In this document: one piece after another, positions 31,256 through 42,363 of the stretch | Layout of the letters: every line of letters starts with the position of its first letter | Position numbering within the stretch: the stretch's first letter is position 1 | Assembly: GCF_030848805.1 (NCBI RefSeq) | Contig: NC_092362.1 | Coordinates: 8,680,439-8,744,438, forward strand | Reading direction: 5' to 3' | Length of the DNA stretch: 64,000 nucleotides | From: Temnothorax longispinosus | Taxonomy: Eukaryota > Arthropoda > Insecta > Hymenoptera > Formicidae | Position numbers and translations under genes: made by a program | Notes under the pieces: generated by a model | Database searches by the model: none | Told to the model about the DNA's origin: nothing | What the model saw: only the letters and a program-made list of their open reading frames with translations

Positions 31256-32040
31256 TATGTGTGATATACTTTTGATTTCATTTGATTTTATTATTTTTAT
31301 TTACTATATGATTTTATTTTATTTTATAAATATATACATTTCTTTGAAATTTTATCGTCCATTGTTCATTTCTATTCCCATATACAGCGCAAGAAACTTT
31401 TATTTCAGAAATATCTATAAAATGGCCAGTCTACGATGAGTCGTTAGTCGTAATCACAGCACGCTGCTGGATCGTAAGTCAGAAGTCACGAGTCGTTAGT
31501 CGTAGGAAATTTGCATGTACAATGAGTCGTAGCGGACCAATAATGTCACGCGATAATTTAGCCAATCAGAGATGAGACAATTTTCGTGGCGGAAGATTAA
31601 GGTGTTACGCGCGCGCTACGACTGCATTATATCGTATATTTGTTTTTAGTACAAACTTTACTTAACTTAATTGCAAATTTAAAAGTTTACCGTGCAAAAT
31701 TGTGAAAAGATGATATGGGGAAGACGATTTATTATTAATTTTAACGTCGATGCAAATATGCCGTACATTCAGTTTCATCGTGTATGCGCGGTGTAGGCCC
31801 AAGTCACGACGGAATCAATAAGGAAGGAGATTAGTATACTTGACCACTATAATTTTCGCTAATCAAAGCTAATTATTTTCGTCTTTTTGACAGTCATCTT
31901 ATCACATTTTATCACGTTATCACGTCTTTGGATGGTGGCGTCGGCGGCCATTGCGAATAATCATTTTCATCAACTAGGACATTTTTCACAGCTATTCCAA
32001 GAACTAAAGACCAATGCGCGATCACGAAGAATTCTTCGAA
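31256..32040. other. Non-coding DNA of duplication unit 1
   Basis: 31260-31375 matches 35640-35740 of unit 2. 31430-31560 holds scattered repeats of GAGTCGTTAGTCGTA, similar to 42375-42420. No coding region is supported. Confidence 0.4.
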
Positions 32041-32094
32041 TATACAAGAATCCGCACTCCTGACCGCAGTTTAATTGGCTGTTGGAAAAAACAT

Positions 32095-32580
32095 ATCCGT
32101 ATTTATTGAAACGTAGCATATGCGAGGCGTCCGTTTCCACCGGAATTGTGCGAGAGACTCGCCGTCACTCTTGGGTAAATAAAGACAATAAGTTTCTTTA
32201 TCAATGCAGAGCCTAATATTTTTCCTATTACTGTATTTCAGATATCTTGCTCGCACGCTGATAGTACGCGTGGTCGAAGATTTATGGTCTTTCCGCATTG
32301 GCCGCTCAACAGTTTATAAGATTATCCCTGCGAGACATGTAACGCAATTATATAAGAGCTCGCTTCAGCCAATATACCTACCACCCAGCACGACAAGAAA
32401 GGATTGGCGCGTAACGTAGCTGATGGATTCTATGAAAAGTGGAATTTCCCTAACTGTATAGGGGGGCACTTGACGCAGGGAAGCGCACATCCCCGAATTC
32501 AGGCCCCAAAAAATTCAGGCTCTCAGTTTTTTAACTACAAAATATTATTTTCGATCGTTCTCACGCGGCAATCTGCGTAA
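32095..32580 (+). pseudogene. HARBI1-like: HARBI1-like (PIF/Harbinger) transposase fragment
   Basis: Shifting between frames, segments match the N-terminal half of HARBI1-type nucleases: RRPFPPELCERLAVTL, then FRIGRSTVYKII, DGFYEKWNFPNCIG and KNSGSQFFNYK. Several frame breaks and insertions make it non-functional. Similar segments occur at 62.2-63.4 kb. Confidence 0.7.
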
Positions 32581-32734
32581 TGCCGATTATGTCTTTTTCA
32601 TGGGTATATAGACATTGCTGATTCTGGTACATAGTAATTATATCCGAACAACGATATTTTATTGTATTAACAATCTTGTTCTATTCATAAAAATCTTGTT
32701 TTGCAGGCTCAATATCCGATGGTGGAGCGTGTGG

Positions 32735-33548
32735 ATGCACAGTGACTTTGGTTCCAGCTTCGAACAAGGATCGATTGTGAATTACCTCATCCAGAACCTC
32801 CGCCTGGAAGAGCAGATGACGATCCCTTCCCATTTGTCTTTGTGTTTGGACGATGAAGCTTTCCCCCGTTAAAGTTTATTCAATGCGACCTTATACTCGC
32901 CGAAGATTCTTTTCACTTACTGGGCGATATAATTCTCAATTTCAGTATATTAAATGTCAGTTTGGTCAAACGTATACGACCTGCGTTAATTTTTTTCACC
33001 GACAAAGTAAAGAATTTGGTAAGTTTTCACATTTATCGCGCGAGAAACAGTTTTTCAGAAACAGAGTTCGATCGAAAGATTTATAAAATTATTTCACGCG
33101 TGAAACGATTCAGAGCAGGTAACTCGCGGGTAAGAGTTGTGAAAAATTATCTTCGTGCGAAAGGTTTGAAAAACATTTCTATCGCAACATTTTATACGAC
33201 ATATCGCACAATTCTTTCATGGTTATTCTTCAAAAGCATTTCGAGTATTATTATTAAAAACAAAGCGTCAAGTATTATTAAAAGGATCGCGCGCGCGTAT
33301 CGGAATTTCTTTTTACTATTTAAACCGATTTTTAACTTTTTTTTTCTTCTTAAATCTACTTTTTTAATTTATATCGTTAATTACCACTGCTCCTTTTTAG
33401 GCGAGCAACCATATATTATCGTCTAGACGACATTTTGCCGGACGCGTCCAACGACGCCCCTATTTCTCGGAGCGACGTCCCACTATTATCAGACGCATGC
33501 TCCGTTCATCGCAACGTCATCAGGAAGAGGACAGTGTGACGCGCGAGA
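32735..33548 (+). repeat. Downstream tail of duplication unit 1
   Basis: About 95% identical by eye to 35743-36545. It begins ACAGTGACTTTGGTTCCAGC and ends in an exon-like piece (GACATTTTGCCGGACGCGTC... GAGGACAGTGTGACGCGCGA). The final ~130 bp occurs a third time at 39715-39860. Frames through it are not conserved between copies, so I do not call a gene. Confidence 0.75.
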
Positions 33549-33601
33549 TTCGTTGGTTTTATAGACCACGCTCTTGGATTATACGTGACACAACTACTTG
33601 C

Positions 33602-34300
33602 CTGTATCGCGAGATTTGATAATAATATAGCGATCAAACGTTTATAGAAGATTGCTTCCCGAGTATTTCGTTCGTCCAGTTCTCGACAGCTGCTGCTCGT
33701 CGATGGCTGTGCCATTGCATTGCTAAGCGATTGTTCGTTCTTCAGCCTTGTCTCTGGAGCCAAACTGCAATTTAAGAGGAATCAAAATGTGATCTATCAA
33801 CTAATTGTCTAAAATTTTATATCTTATATGGAATAACACGTACCCCTAGACAAATCTTCTTCGCTGGACATACAGAAGAACGAGTGTATAATATTTCTGA
33901 CCTCTGGAGTGGCTCTAAAAGATACACATTTATATATAGAGTATCCAAAATAAAAATACATTTATATGTGTATTATTTGTAATATATAACAATGCGATTA
34001 ATAATATATTTATATGCATCCGGGACAGCAGCTCTTGCGATTGTAAGCGATTGGTGGATTGTTTTGCTTAAAAAGATATAAGGAAGAAATATAAGTACAC
34101 TGCGCGCAGCTTAGGAAGCAATTGTGCCGCATATGTATGACGAATTTATTTTTGCCGGCAAAATGCGCACTAAAGTGTCAAAATACTCACGTATCAGGCG
34201 TGACGACATCGTCGAACGTATAAGCCTCCTGGCAATGGACATTCGAGAAAAGCACACACAGGTGAAATACAATGTAGATTGACAATTGAAGGACGTGCAT
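33602..34300 (-). pseudogene. Duplicated CLCC1-like exons 1-3, truncated
   Basis: ATG at 34300 opens the same signal-peptide exon as 27886 with a few changes. Exon 2 (around 33855-33930) has lost the normal donor: its end reads TCTAGGGGTACG where copy A has TCTAGGTATACG, so splicing at the next GT would shift the frame. Exon 3 (33602-33764) has one extra AGC codon and keeps the GC-AG donor. Exon 4 and everything after it are missing, so it cannot make a channel. Confidence 0.8.
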
Positions 34301-34802
34301 ATGTAGATGCGTCAAACGCTTTCACGCGTCTTTGGGAATGTCTTTGAAAATAACGTTCTTTTTTTCTATCGTGAGAAAAACTCAAGGTATAAACAAACAC
34401 GCTATGCACGATGCAAAATGCACGATTCGCGAATCCTATTAGCGAATAGACGCTCCCTGGTGTAGCGCCTCCTTCGGCCTAGTGAGTCTAGTAATTTTTA
34501 ATCCGTGTTCGCAAAGCAGCGGCAGCGGCAGCGGCGCCGGCGGCGGCGGCGGGATGAGTAATTACACGCGCGCTTTCGTCATTCGACGCGCCACGTTACC
34601 CGTTTGTCTAGAACGTTCAGCATCGAACCATTCGAACCGCGTGCACGTGTGTCTCGTCTCGTATCGTCTCGTCTCGTCCGTAGGTACGTACTTGTGAGAT
34701 ATTCCTTTCATTCAACGCGATTTATTACATTTATCTTTTATAAACTCGTACGTAATTCATTTTCTTTTTACTTTTCAGAAAACGTAACGCGAACCGACAA
34801 CC

Positions 34803-35607
34803 ATGGATGAGCGAGTAGTGGACGAGCATCGTCGGGAGGCGATCGTAATCAGCGACGACGAGTCGGACGACTCGTCCGTTGAATTTCGGGCGCGCGAGCA
34901 GGCGAGGGTCGAGAAAATTTACGGTGTGCACGTTCGGCGGGCGGCCGAAGAAATGCCCGGAGTCCTTATCGAAGTTTTCGCCGATGCGTCTCTTCGTCCC
35001 GCGCTGGCCGCCGGTGATGCTGTCGTCGTCCCTCCTACAACTCCCGCCTATCCGCGGCCCATTAGGTTCGACGATCGCGACTTGCCGAGCTGCAGCTCGC
35101 CGCCGCCGGCCCAACGGAGACGTCCTCCCCCCATCGAGCTGGCGCCGCGCGGATCATCGTCCGACACCGACAGGACGATCTCGCCGCCGCCGGCCCAACC
35201 GCGGAGACGTCCCCCCATCGAGCTGGCGCCGTGCGGATCATCGTCCGACACCGACCGTCGGACGATCGAGCAACTATTGCGATCATTGTTACGTCGATCC
35301 GAAGCAATGGATCGACGTATCGCGCGTCTCGCACAGCAGCAGGTGGAGCGGCGCCGTCGACGGCACATCGATGGACAGCGTCGATGGCGGGTAAGGCAGG
35401 AGCGGCGGCGAGCCTACCGCCAGGAGCTGCAGCGGCGGCAGCAGCGAGCCGACGACGAGGAGTATCGCCGTCGTTTATTCTATAGGGTAAGTTTGTGCGA
35501 TATAAATGATACCGAGGGCTACGTATCGCAAGCGTTTCACAATTTTTTACGTGTTTATTCACGTATTTTTACGTTTTTTTCAGGCCTGGCACGCACGACA
35601 GATATGA
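34803..35607 (+). CDS. Arg-rich disordered protein with SUMO-interaction-like motif, copy B
   Basis: Exon one 34803-35486 (228 codons), donor GTAAGT, acceptor TTTTTTTCAG, exon two 35584-35607 ending in TGA: about 235 residues. It begins like copy A (EAIVISDDESDDSSVEF), has two similar acidic repeats (ELAPRGSSSDTDRTI and ELAPCGSSSDTDRRTI; copy A has one) and an Arg-rich C-terminal half (RRWRVRQERRRAYRQELQRRQQ). Unlike copy A it has no premature stop. A leader intron ends near 34778. The hydrophobic run followed by acid fits a SUMO-interaction motif, suggesting a nuclear role; the family is unknown to me. Confidence 0.65.
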
Positions 35608-36407
35608 GGAGAAGAACGGGTGGTCCCCGCGCGCGGAGAGGACGACTATTATTTTTTTTATTTACTATATCATTTATACCATTTTATTTTATTTGATAAA
35701 TATATTAATTTCTTTGAAATTTTATCGTCCATTGTTTATTTCACAGTGACTTTGGTTCCAGCTTGGAACAAGGATCGATTGAATTACCTCATCCAGAACC
35801 TCTCTGCCTGGAACAGAGACGATCCCTTCCCATTTGTCTTTGTGTTTGGACGATGAAGCTTTCCCCCGTTAAAGTTTATTCAATGCGACCTTATACTCGC
35901 CGAAGATTCTTTTCACTTACTGGGCGATATAATTCTCAATTTCAGTATATTAAATGTCAGTTTGGTCAAACTTATACGACCTGCGTTAATTTTTTTGACA
36001 CTGACAAAGTAAAGAATTTGGTAAGTTTTCACATTTATCGCGCGAGAAACAGTTTTTCAGAAACAGAGTTCGATCGAAAGATTTATAAAATTATTTCACG
36101 CGTTAAACGATTCAGAGCAGGTAACTCGCGGGTAAGAATTGTGAAAATTTATCTTGATGCGAAAGGTTTGAAAAACATTTCTATCGCAACATTTTATACG
36201 ATTTTATATCGCACAATTCTTTCATGGTTATTCTTCAAAAGCATTTCGAGTATTATTAAAAACAAAGCGTCAAGTATTATTAAAAGGATCGCGCGCGCGT
36301 ATCGGAATTTCTTTTTACTATTTAAACCGATTTTTAACTTTTTTTTTCTTCTTAAATCTACTTTTTTAATTTATATCGTTAATTACCACTCCTTTTTTGG
36401 CGAGCAA

Positions 36408-36720
36408 CCATATTATCGTCTAGACACGACATTTTGCCGGACGCGTCCAACGACGCCCCTATTTTTCGGAGCGACGTCCCACTATTGTCAGACGCATGCT
36501 CCGTTCGCAACGTCATCGGGAAGAGGACAGTGTGACGCGCGAGATTCGTTTGGAGCAGGAGCGTGGTGATCGTCGATTGGAGCGGCGCGGCGCCGCCGAC
36601 CGAAGCAGTTTGGCTTTTACAGTAGCTGAGGGGCAGTGTGGCATTTACAGTAGCGGCGGCAGCAGCGGTGGGGCAGTTGTATACAGTAGCTGCAGCGTCA
36701 GCGGGCTGGAGGAGTAGGAG
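36408..36720 (+). other. Exon-like piece after duplication unit 2
   Basis: Matches 33410-33545 and 39715-40020. An open frame from 36496 (MLRSQRHREEDSVTREIRLEQERGDRRLERR...) ends at 36715 and is rich in charged residues. A splice acceptor could be the TCGTCTAG before it. It may be a further exon of the SUMO-motif gene, but the copies differ by small indels and I cannot confirm a frame. Confidence 0.3.
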
Positions 36721-36729
36721 TGCGCCGCC

Positions 36730-37590
36730 GTTCTTCCTAAAAAGCAAAAGTGTAAATTGACACTTGGCTATAATAGGTATATTACGCGCGTTTTACGCTC
36801 CGATAGCGTCAAGTGGACCGCAGCTTTTATCGTGCGATATAAACCGACGTTAATTATTTCCACGCGATGACGCATTACGCGCGACGATAGGTTAGGACAT
36901 TTGTCACAACAACGGTACGCTATAGGTAAATTTACGAACTGATACAATAACATTATCGATTATTTACAGAGAGCACACGCCAGGCAAAAAGCAGAAATAC
37001 AACGGCTTGCGAATCGGTTAATATACCGCGGTCATGACAGACCGCGGTATTCTCAACCTCTTCTCCTAATGTCATCGCACAGTAATAACAATAATTATTC
37101 ATATATATAATTAACAATTTATTATTATTTTTACAGAGTCATACTTAACCGCGGTGAATCTTCCACATCTTCCTTTCCGGACCAAGTGTCCTTGCAATGA
37201 CTCTTCGTAAGGGACGGTCGACGGAGTAACGTAACCGTCAAGAAAAAGGACATATCAGAGACAAAATTTTAATTTTATTACAATTGTCACCTGGAACCAA
37301 TTCTTCTCGCATTAATTACATACATCACTATTTCGGTAAGTATCGTTTATTTTAATATTTCTTAACGGGACAAAAATGCAGTGACATTCTTATAGCGATA
37401 CTCCAATTCGATACATCTTTCTTATTTTCAGAGACACATCAATTTCCATAACTTTGGCACAAATAGCGTATCATGGTATTTTTTGCAAAATCTCTGTCAG
37501 TGCTGTGTGACGCACAATAATTAGTCTTTTACAACGCAAAGCGCTGATTCTGCATTCTTAAGGCAATACGGTTTGTATACTCGTATCGCG
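36730..37590. other. Non-coding stretch; perfect 11-bp hairpin at 37021-37048
   Basis: ATACCGCGGTC, ATGACA, GACCGCGGTAT forms a perfect hairpin. From about 37130 the sequence has a direct copy at about 38930-39660. Confidence 0.4.
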
Positions 37591-37599
37591 AGACCTGAT

Positions 37600-38890
37600 A
37601 AAAATTGTATATATAAACTCTAATATTTTATACTATTCATTGACATTATTCAACATCTGTTTCAGATATCATATAACTGAGAGCGACATATTCTACGCAT
37701 ATGTAAGAGTTTGGAGCAGCAGACCCGGTATAATCAAGCAGCAAAAAACAATTCATTAACAAAGCACGAGATTCTTTTAAGCGAGAGTACATCGTTATCG
37801 TCTCCGCTATTAGAATCCTGTGAAATGTTATGAAAATTTCAACGCTCATTCATTTCTCTTTTAGACTTTCCGGGATATAAGTCTTTTACTGTCAAATTAG
37901 ATATTTTGCAATGCCAATTATCGCCCAGTACAAATAATATAAAATATGCATTATAGGATTCCAATGTTTTACATATAAAAAGCAACACCGTGTATCAATC
38001 GTATCGTAGAATTAAAAGCTTACGTTGTACAATGTTTCTACTTACATATGCAAGTGTGTGTTTCTTAGGAAAATATCTAAATGTATACCGTGCGTAGAAT
38101 TTATACAATCTTACGCACATATATTACTTCAATATGAGTATCGTAATATAAATAAGATATCTGAAATAAGCATTCAATAGTGTCGATAAATAAGAAAATA
38201 TAATACAATTCCATGTACAGATTAACTTTATTATCAATTTCTACTAAAGCTGTTCGGTATATATTCTAAGATATTTTGCTGCTTAACAACATTATTTAAC
38301 GCCTATTTCAGATATCTCGTATGCGTATGTGCGCGCTTATGTATATTGGAATACTTATATATTTATGTAATACATGTGTGTAAGATTGTATAAATTCTAC
38401 ACATGGTATACATTTAGATATTTTCCTAAGAAATCTACACACGCATATGTAAGTATACAAATATTGTACAACGTAATCTTTTAATTCTACAATACAATTG
38501 ATACATGGCGTTGCTCTCTGTGTATATGTAACACATTGAATCATACCGCATATTTTATATTACTCGTACCGGACGATAAATGACATTGCAAAATATGCTT
38601 CGACGGTAAAAGACTTATATATTCCAGCAAGTCCAAGAAAGAAATAAATGAGCGTTGAGATTTTAATAACATTTCACAGGATTCTAATAGCGGAGACAAT
38701 AACGATATATACTCTCGCTTAAAAGAATCTCATGGTTTGTTAACGAATTCTTTTTCGGTGCTTCATTACACAGGTCTGCTTTCCAAACTATTACATATAT
38801 GCATAGAATAGGTCGTTCTATTGTATCTGAAATAGATGTTGAATAATGTCAATGAATAGGATAAAATATTGGAGTTTATATGTGAATATA
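37600..38890. repeat. ~1.3-kb imperfect palindrome followed by a direct copy
   Basis: The left arm (about 37600-38260) and the right arm (about 38285-38890) are inverted copies: for example 37740-37830 (CACGAGATTCTTTTAAGCGA) against 38665-38740, and 38080-38135 against 38375-38430. The region 37130-37870 is also repeated in direct orientation at 38930-39660. The copies have diverged by many small changes. No gene is supported; several exon-like AG sites occur but frames are not kept. Confidence 0.7.
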
Positions 38891-39714
38891 TGAGCCTATA
38901 TAAGTAACTTATTATTATTATATTTGCAGAGTCATACTTAATTGTACATTTTCCATATCTTCTTTTCCGGACTACGTGTCCTTTCAATGACCATTCGTAA
39001 GGGAGATAAATTAATGTAATCATAAAGAAAAAGAACATATCGGGAACTATGAAATATAATTGTAACTGTCATTTGGAACCAATTCTTCTCGGAGCATTAA
39101 TTTGATACGTCACTATTTTAGTAAGTATCGTTTATTCGAATATGTTTCGAACAAGATAAAAATGCAGTTTGGTGACATTCTTAGAGATACTCCAATACGA
39201 TAGATGTTTCTTATTTTCAGTGACACTTCAATTTCCATCACTTTGGCACAAACAGCGTATCGTGGTATTTGTTGCAAAATCTACGTCAGTGCTGTGTGAC
39301 ACACAATAATTAGTCTTTTACAATGCAAAGCGCTGATTCTGCATTATTAAGGCAATACGGTTTGTATACTCATCTTATGAGACCTGTGATAAACGTTGTA
39401 TATATAAACTGTAATATTTTATGCTATTCATTAACATTATTCAACATCTATTTCACATATAATATAACTGAGAGCGGCATATTCTATGCATATGTAAGAG
39501 TTTGGAGGAGCAGCAGACCCGTATAATCAAGCGGCAAAAAACAATTCATTAACAAAGCACGAGATTCTTTTAAGCGAGAGTATATCGTTATCGTCTTCGC
39601 TATCAGAATCCTGTGAAATGTTATGAAAATTTCTACGCTCATTCATTTCTCTTTTGGACTTTCCGGGATATTTTTTACCGTCAAAGCTTTGCTTTACAAT
39701 TCCATTTACCGAGC

Positions 39715-40070
39715 AACCATTATCGTCTAGACGACATTTTGCCGGACGCGTCCAACGACGCCCCTACTTCGGAGCGACGTCCCACTATTATCAGACGCAT
39801 GCTCCGTTCGCAACGTCAGGAGGAGGAGGAGGAGGACAGTGTGACGCGCGAGATTCGTTTGGAGTAGGAGCGTGCGGTGATCGTCGATCGGAGCGGCGCG
39901 GCGCCGCCAACCGAGGCAGTGGCATTTACAGTATAGCTGAGGCAGTGTGGCAGTAGCGGTGGGGCAGTTCTATACACAGTAGCTGCAGCGTCAGCGGGCC
40001 GGAGAAGTAGGAGCGCGCCGCCGTTCTTCCTAAAGAGCACAAAAGTGTAAATTGACAACGATGGACAACG
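39715..40070 (+). repeat. Third copy of the unit-2 tail
   Basis: Matches 36408-36760 and 33410-33545. Here a frame reads YRLDDILPDASNDAPTSERR and on to SVTREIRLE then TAG. It ends with AAAAGTGTAAATTGACAACG next to the palindrome at 40101. Confidence 0.7.
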
Positions 40071-40100
40071 ATGTAATAATCTTGACATTTCGTTTCACAC

Positions 40101-40186
40101 GTGGCCGCTCTTGGTCGGTGCGTCCTCCCCAAGGAGGAGGGAACGCGCACGTTCAAGCCCCGTCACCGCGTCAAGGTAGCGGCCAC
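40101..40186 (-). other. Three-way-junction palindrome, copy 2
   Basis: Outer stem GTGGCCGCT (40101-40109) with AGCGGCCAC (40178-40186). The inner hairpin pairs GTGCGT with ACGCGCAC and CCTCC with GGAGG, flanked by CTTG/CAAG; the second hairpin is CCGTCACC against GGTAGCGG. On the minus strand it follows the 3' end of the family gene at 40367-41681, with a pyrimidine-rich tract between. What should follow it further in the minus direction has been replaced by the duplication tail. Confidence 0.75.
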
Positions 40187-40366
40187 ATCGACGGGGGGGG
40201 AGGGGTGGTGGAAAGGTGAACGGGTAGGAAAGGAAATATGGATAAAGTAGATGGGAAATAAGGGAGGAAAGGAGGGCCAATGACATTTATGATAACTACG
40301 CGCTGGAGGTTAAGTAGGGAAATACAGTGAAACATTGAGGCTTTGTCGGTGCGGGTGGGTGGTGTA

Positions 40367-41681
40367 TTACCGCAGTCTGAAATAAAATACAAGACGATTA
40401 AGTACGCGTTGAACGAAATAAACTTTGAAACGGAATAGAGAATGTAAATCTTATAGGTTTTATTTTTTTTTACCGACGACGCTTTCCACTGCTCGGCCCC
40501 GGGCGTGGATTGGCGGGGTCTTCCGCCGATTCCTCGGACGAGGTCGACGGTGGCGATGGTTCGCGTGTGGCGCTGAAAAGAAATATAATTATTAACACGC
40601 ACGCACGCTTCGAACGAAATAAACTTTCAAACGAAATAGAGAAGGTAGCGTTAGGTTTTAGGTATTTTACCGACGACGCTTTCCACTGTTGAGCCCCGGG
40701 CGTGGATCGTCGTCGGGGTCTTCCGCCGATTCCTCGGACGAGGTCGACGGTGGCGATGGTTCTCGTGTGGCGCTGAAACAAAATAAAATTATTAACACGC
40801 ACGCACGCACGCACTCGTGCACGCACGCGCTCATAAAAACACACACGCACACCTTGTTGTCGCATTCGGCAGTCTGAGGCATCGGCGTTCCAGCTCTTCT
40901 TCGGCAGCCAGCCACATTTTCCTTTCGGCGGTCCTCTTTTTCGCTGCCTGCCTTGGTGTTACATTGGCGACGAATTCTGGCGTGTAACGCCAGTGATCAT
41001 TGAAATAATCGTCGGCTTCGTACGGCTTCGGTTGCCAGCTGTTTAAGTCGAGATGCGTGTTCAAATCTCCTGGCCGGTACGACTGGATTATTTCCCGCCA
41101 ATTGGAAGGCATGATGTCTCCCTTCTTCCACGACATCATAAATTTCTTCGCTGCCACCGACGCCGCCGCTCCGCCACCCGCCCGGACGATCAATTTTTGC
41201 AGATTGGCGTCTCTCCGTCTCTCCCAATATTGACGCCTTCGATACTCAATATATCGAAGTATCTCTTCTATATCTGTAAGAATTATGTAAAAAAGATTAA
41301 GTAATTTGTCACCGTGTTAAATGTGTAAGAAAAAGTAATAGCGTTTTTCATTGGCAGAAATAGTGCGCGCTTAGCGCACATTAAAGCCGTTGTACACTGA
41401 TTTAATATTTAATATTTTAAGTATAACGCAAATATTTCAATTGATAAAATAGCCAATACATATTTTACCAAACAGTACGATAAAGAATATTAAGGCTTTC
41501 GCCTTAATATGACTTAACCCGTATATATTAAACATACGCATTACGTTGATTTGTGTACAACGGCTTTTATGTGCACTGAGCGCGCACCAGTTTTGCCAAA
41601 GAAAAACGCTATATGGGTATATCACATACCGCGTGGCTCGTCAATCGGGCTGCCGCTGTCGCTGCCGCTGTCGCTGTCCAT
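40367..41681 (-). CDS. PGPSS/LNSWQP family gene (five exons)
   Basis: Exons by splice signals and phase: 41630-41681 (ATG; MDSDSGSDSGSPIDEPR), 40853-41273, 40671-40772, 40474-40572, 40367-40376 (Leu-Arg-stop). About 227 residues. The second exon holds the conserved core: RRRQYWERRRDANLQKLIVR, AGGGAAASVAAKKFMMSWK, NTHLDLNSWQP, and an acidic helical end. Exons three and four are tandem duplicates encoding ATREPSPPSTSSEESAEDP...GKRR. The paralogue at 60730-61551 shares the core, the phases and the last exon. No known domain; the serine/acidic start and KRR runs suggest a nuclear or RNA-binding protein, which is only inference. A MITE lies in intron 1. No start other than 41681 gives the shared N-terminus. 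Confidence 0.7.
40474..40772 (-). repeat. Tandem exon duplication in the family gene
   Basis: Exon at 40671-40772 (102 bp) and exon at 40474-40572 (99 bp) differ mainly at the DDD/AN and LN/PS positions. The duplicated unit is about 197 bp and includes the intron with AACGAAATAAACTTTCAAAC, part of which recurs a third time at about 40405-40440. Both exons are a multiple of three, so inclusion or skipping keeps the frame. Confidence 0.85.
41338..41612. mobile_element. MITE with ~60-bp inverted arms in intron 1 of the family gene
   Basis: ATAGCGTTTTTCATTGGCAG at the left and its complement at the right (…GCCAAAGAAAAACGCTAT). Arms continue through GTGCGCGC and GCCGTTGTACAC. The interior is AT-rich and non-coding. 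Confidence 0.75.
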
Positions 41682-41699
41682 CGCTGTACGAAAAACAAT

Positions 41700-42117
41700 A
41701 AACGATAAAATTTGTTCGTTAAACTTTACCGTGTAACAAGAAAATATAACAACTATCGAATACCTACCTTTTGCCGAGGCAGCAGGTTCGGATGACGATC
41801 ACAATAGAGGCTCCGCAGTGGATTCGCACGCTGTAACGTAAGAAATACATTGTTAGAAAAAACAAGTTGGACGCGACGAACGACCGTGGATTCGCTCGTA
41901 AAATACTCGTCGAGACGAGTAAAACGATACGCGACACGATATGGGGTTTGGATAAACCGTTGAAAAGTTACCTGTATATTTCGCAAGCTTATTCACTTTT
42001 CGCCGATGAGGTCACAGCGTGAGACACAATGAGACACAGCGACCGATCAAACACGCGCGGGTACACAAACGCCGTGCGCGGTACCTGACGAGTGCGTTGA
42101 CCTGTCGCTTAAGATTA
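41700..42117. other. Upstream DNA of the 41681 gene
   Basis: Presumably holds leader exon and promoter of the minus-strand family gene. The three-way-junction palindrome seen upstream of the paralogue at 60.7 kb is not recognisable here. No other feature. Confidence 0.3.
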
Positions 42118-42120
42118 TTA

Positions 42121-42363
42121 AGCCCCTTGCACAATGCCAGACAACAGGCAATAGGAACAGGAAATAACCAAAAAATCGTTAATTACAACCTAAAAAGTTT
42201 GAATGCTATGATTGGTTGGCAACAGGCAATAGGCATAAAATTTCCAACGTGACGGAAACTCTGTGTCTATTGCCTGTGTCACTGTTTATTCTGCATTTAT
42301 ACATGATTTCTGATTTCTATTCCCTGTTCCTATTGCCTGTTGCCTGGCATTGTGCAAGGGGCT
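42121..42363. mobile_element. Harbinger-type MITE, 243 bp, TTA duplication
   Basis: Inverted ends AGCCCCTTGCACAATGCC... and ...GGCATTGTGCAAGGGGCT with arms of about 43 bp and one small gap, flanked by TTA on both sides (42118-42120, 42364-42366). A 3-bp TTA/TAA duplication is typical of PIF/Harbinger MITEs. It could be moved by elements like those whose remnants lie at 32.1 and 62.2 kb. Confidence 0.8.

Larger units (their letters stand above)
27148..33548. repeat. Tandem segmental duplication, unit 1
   Basis: Unit 1 contains CLCC1-like exons 1-3, the divergent SUMO-motif gene, the mariner, a HARBI1-like fragment and a tail (32735-33548). Unit 2 (33549-36545) repeats the same order in shorter form. 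The join is visible at about 33545-33553, where the end of the tail (GCGCGAGATTCG) meets the start of the next unit (GACCACGCTCTT). Extra DNA in unit 1 (28000-28760, mariner, about 31430-32735) is absent from unit 2. Confidence 0.85.
33549..36545. repeat. Tandem segmental duplication, unit 2
   Basis: Repeats 27148-33548 in shortened form: CLCC1-like exons 3 to 1 (minus), the SUMO-motif gene (plus), then the tail. The downstream neighbour of the original unit (CLCC1-like exon 4 onward) is not included. Confidence 0.85.
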
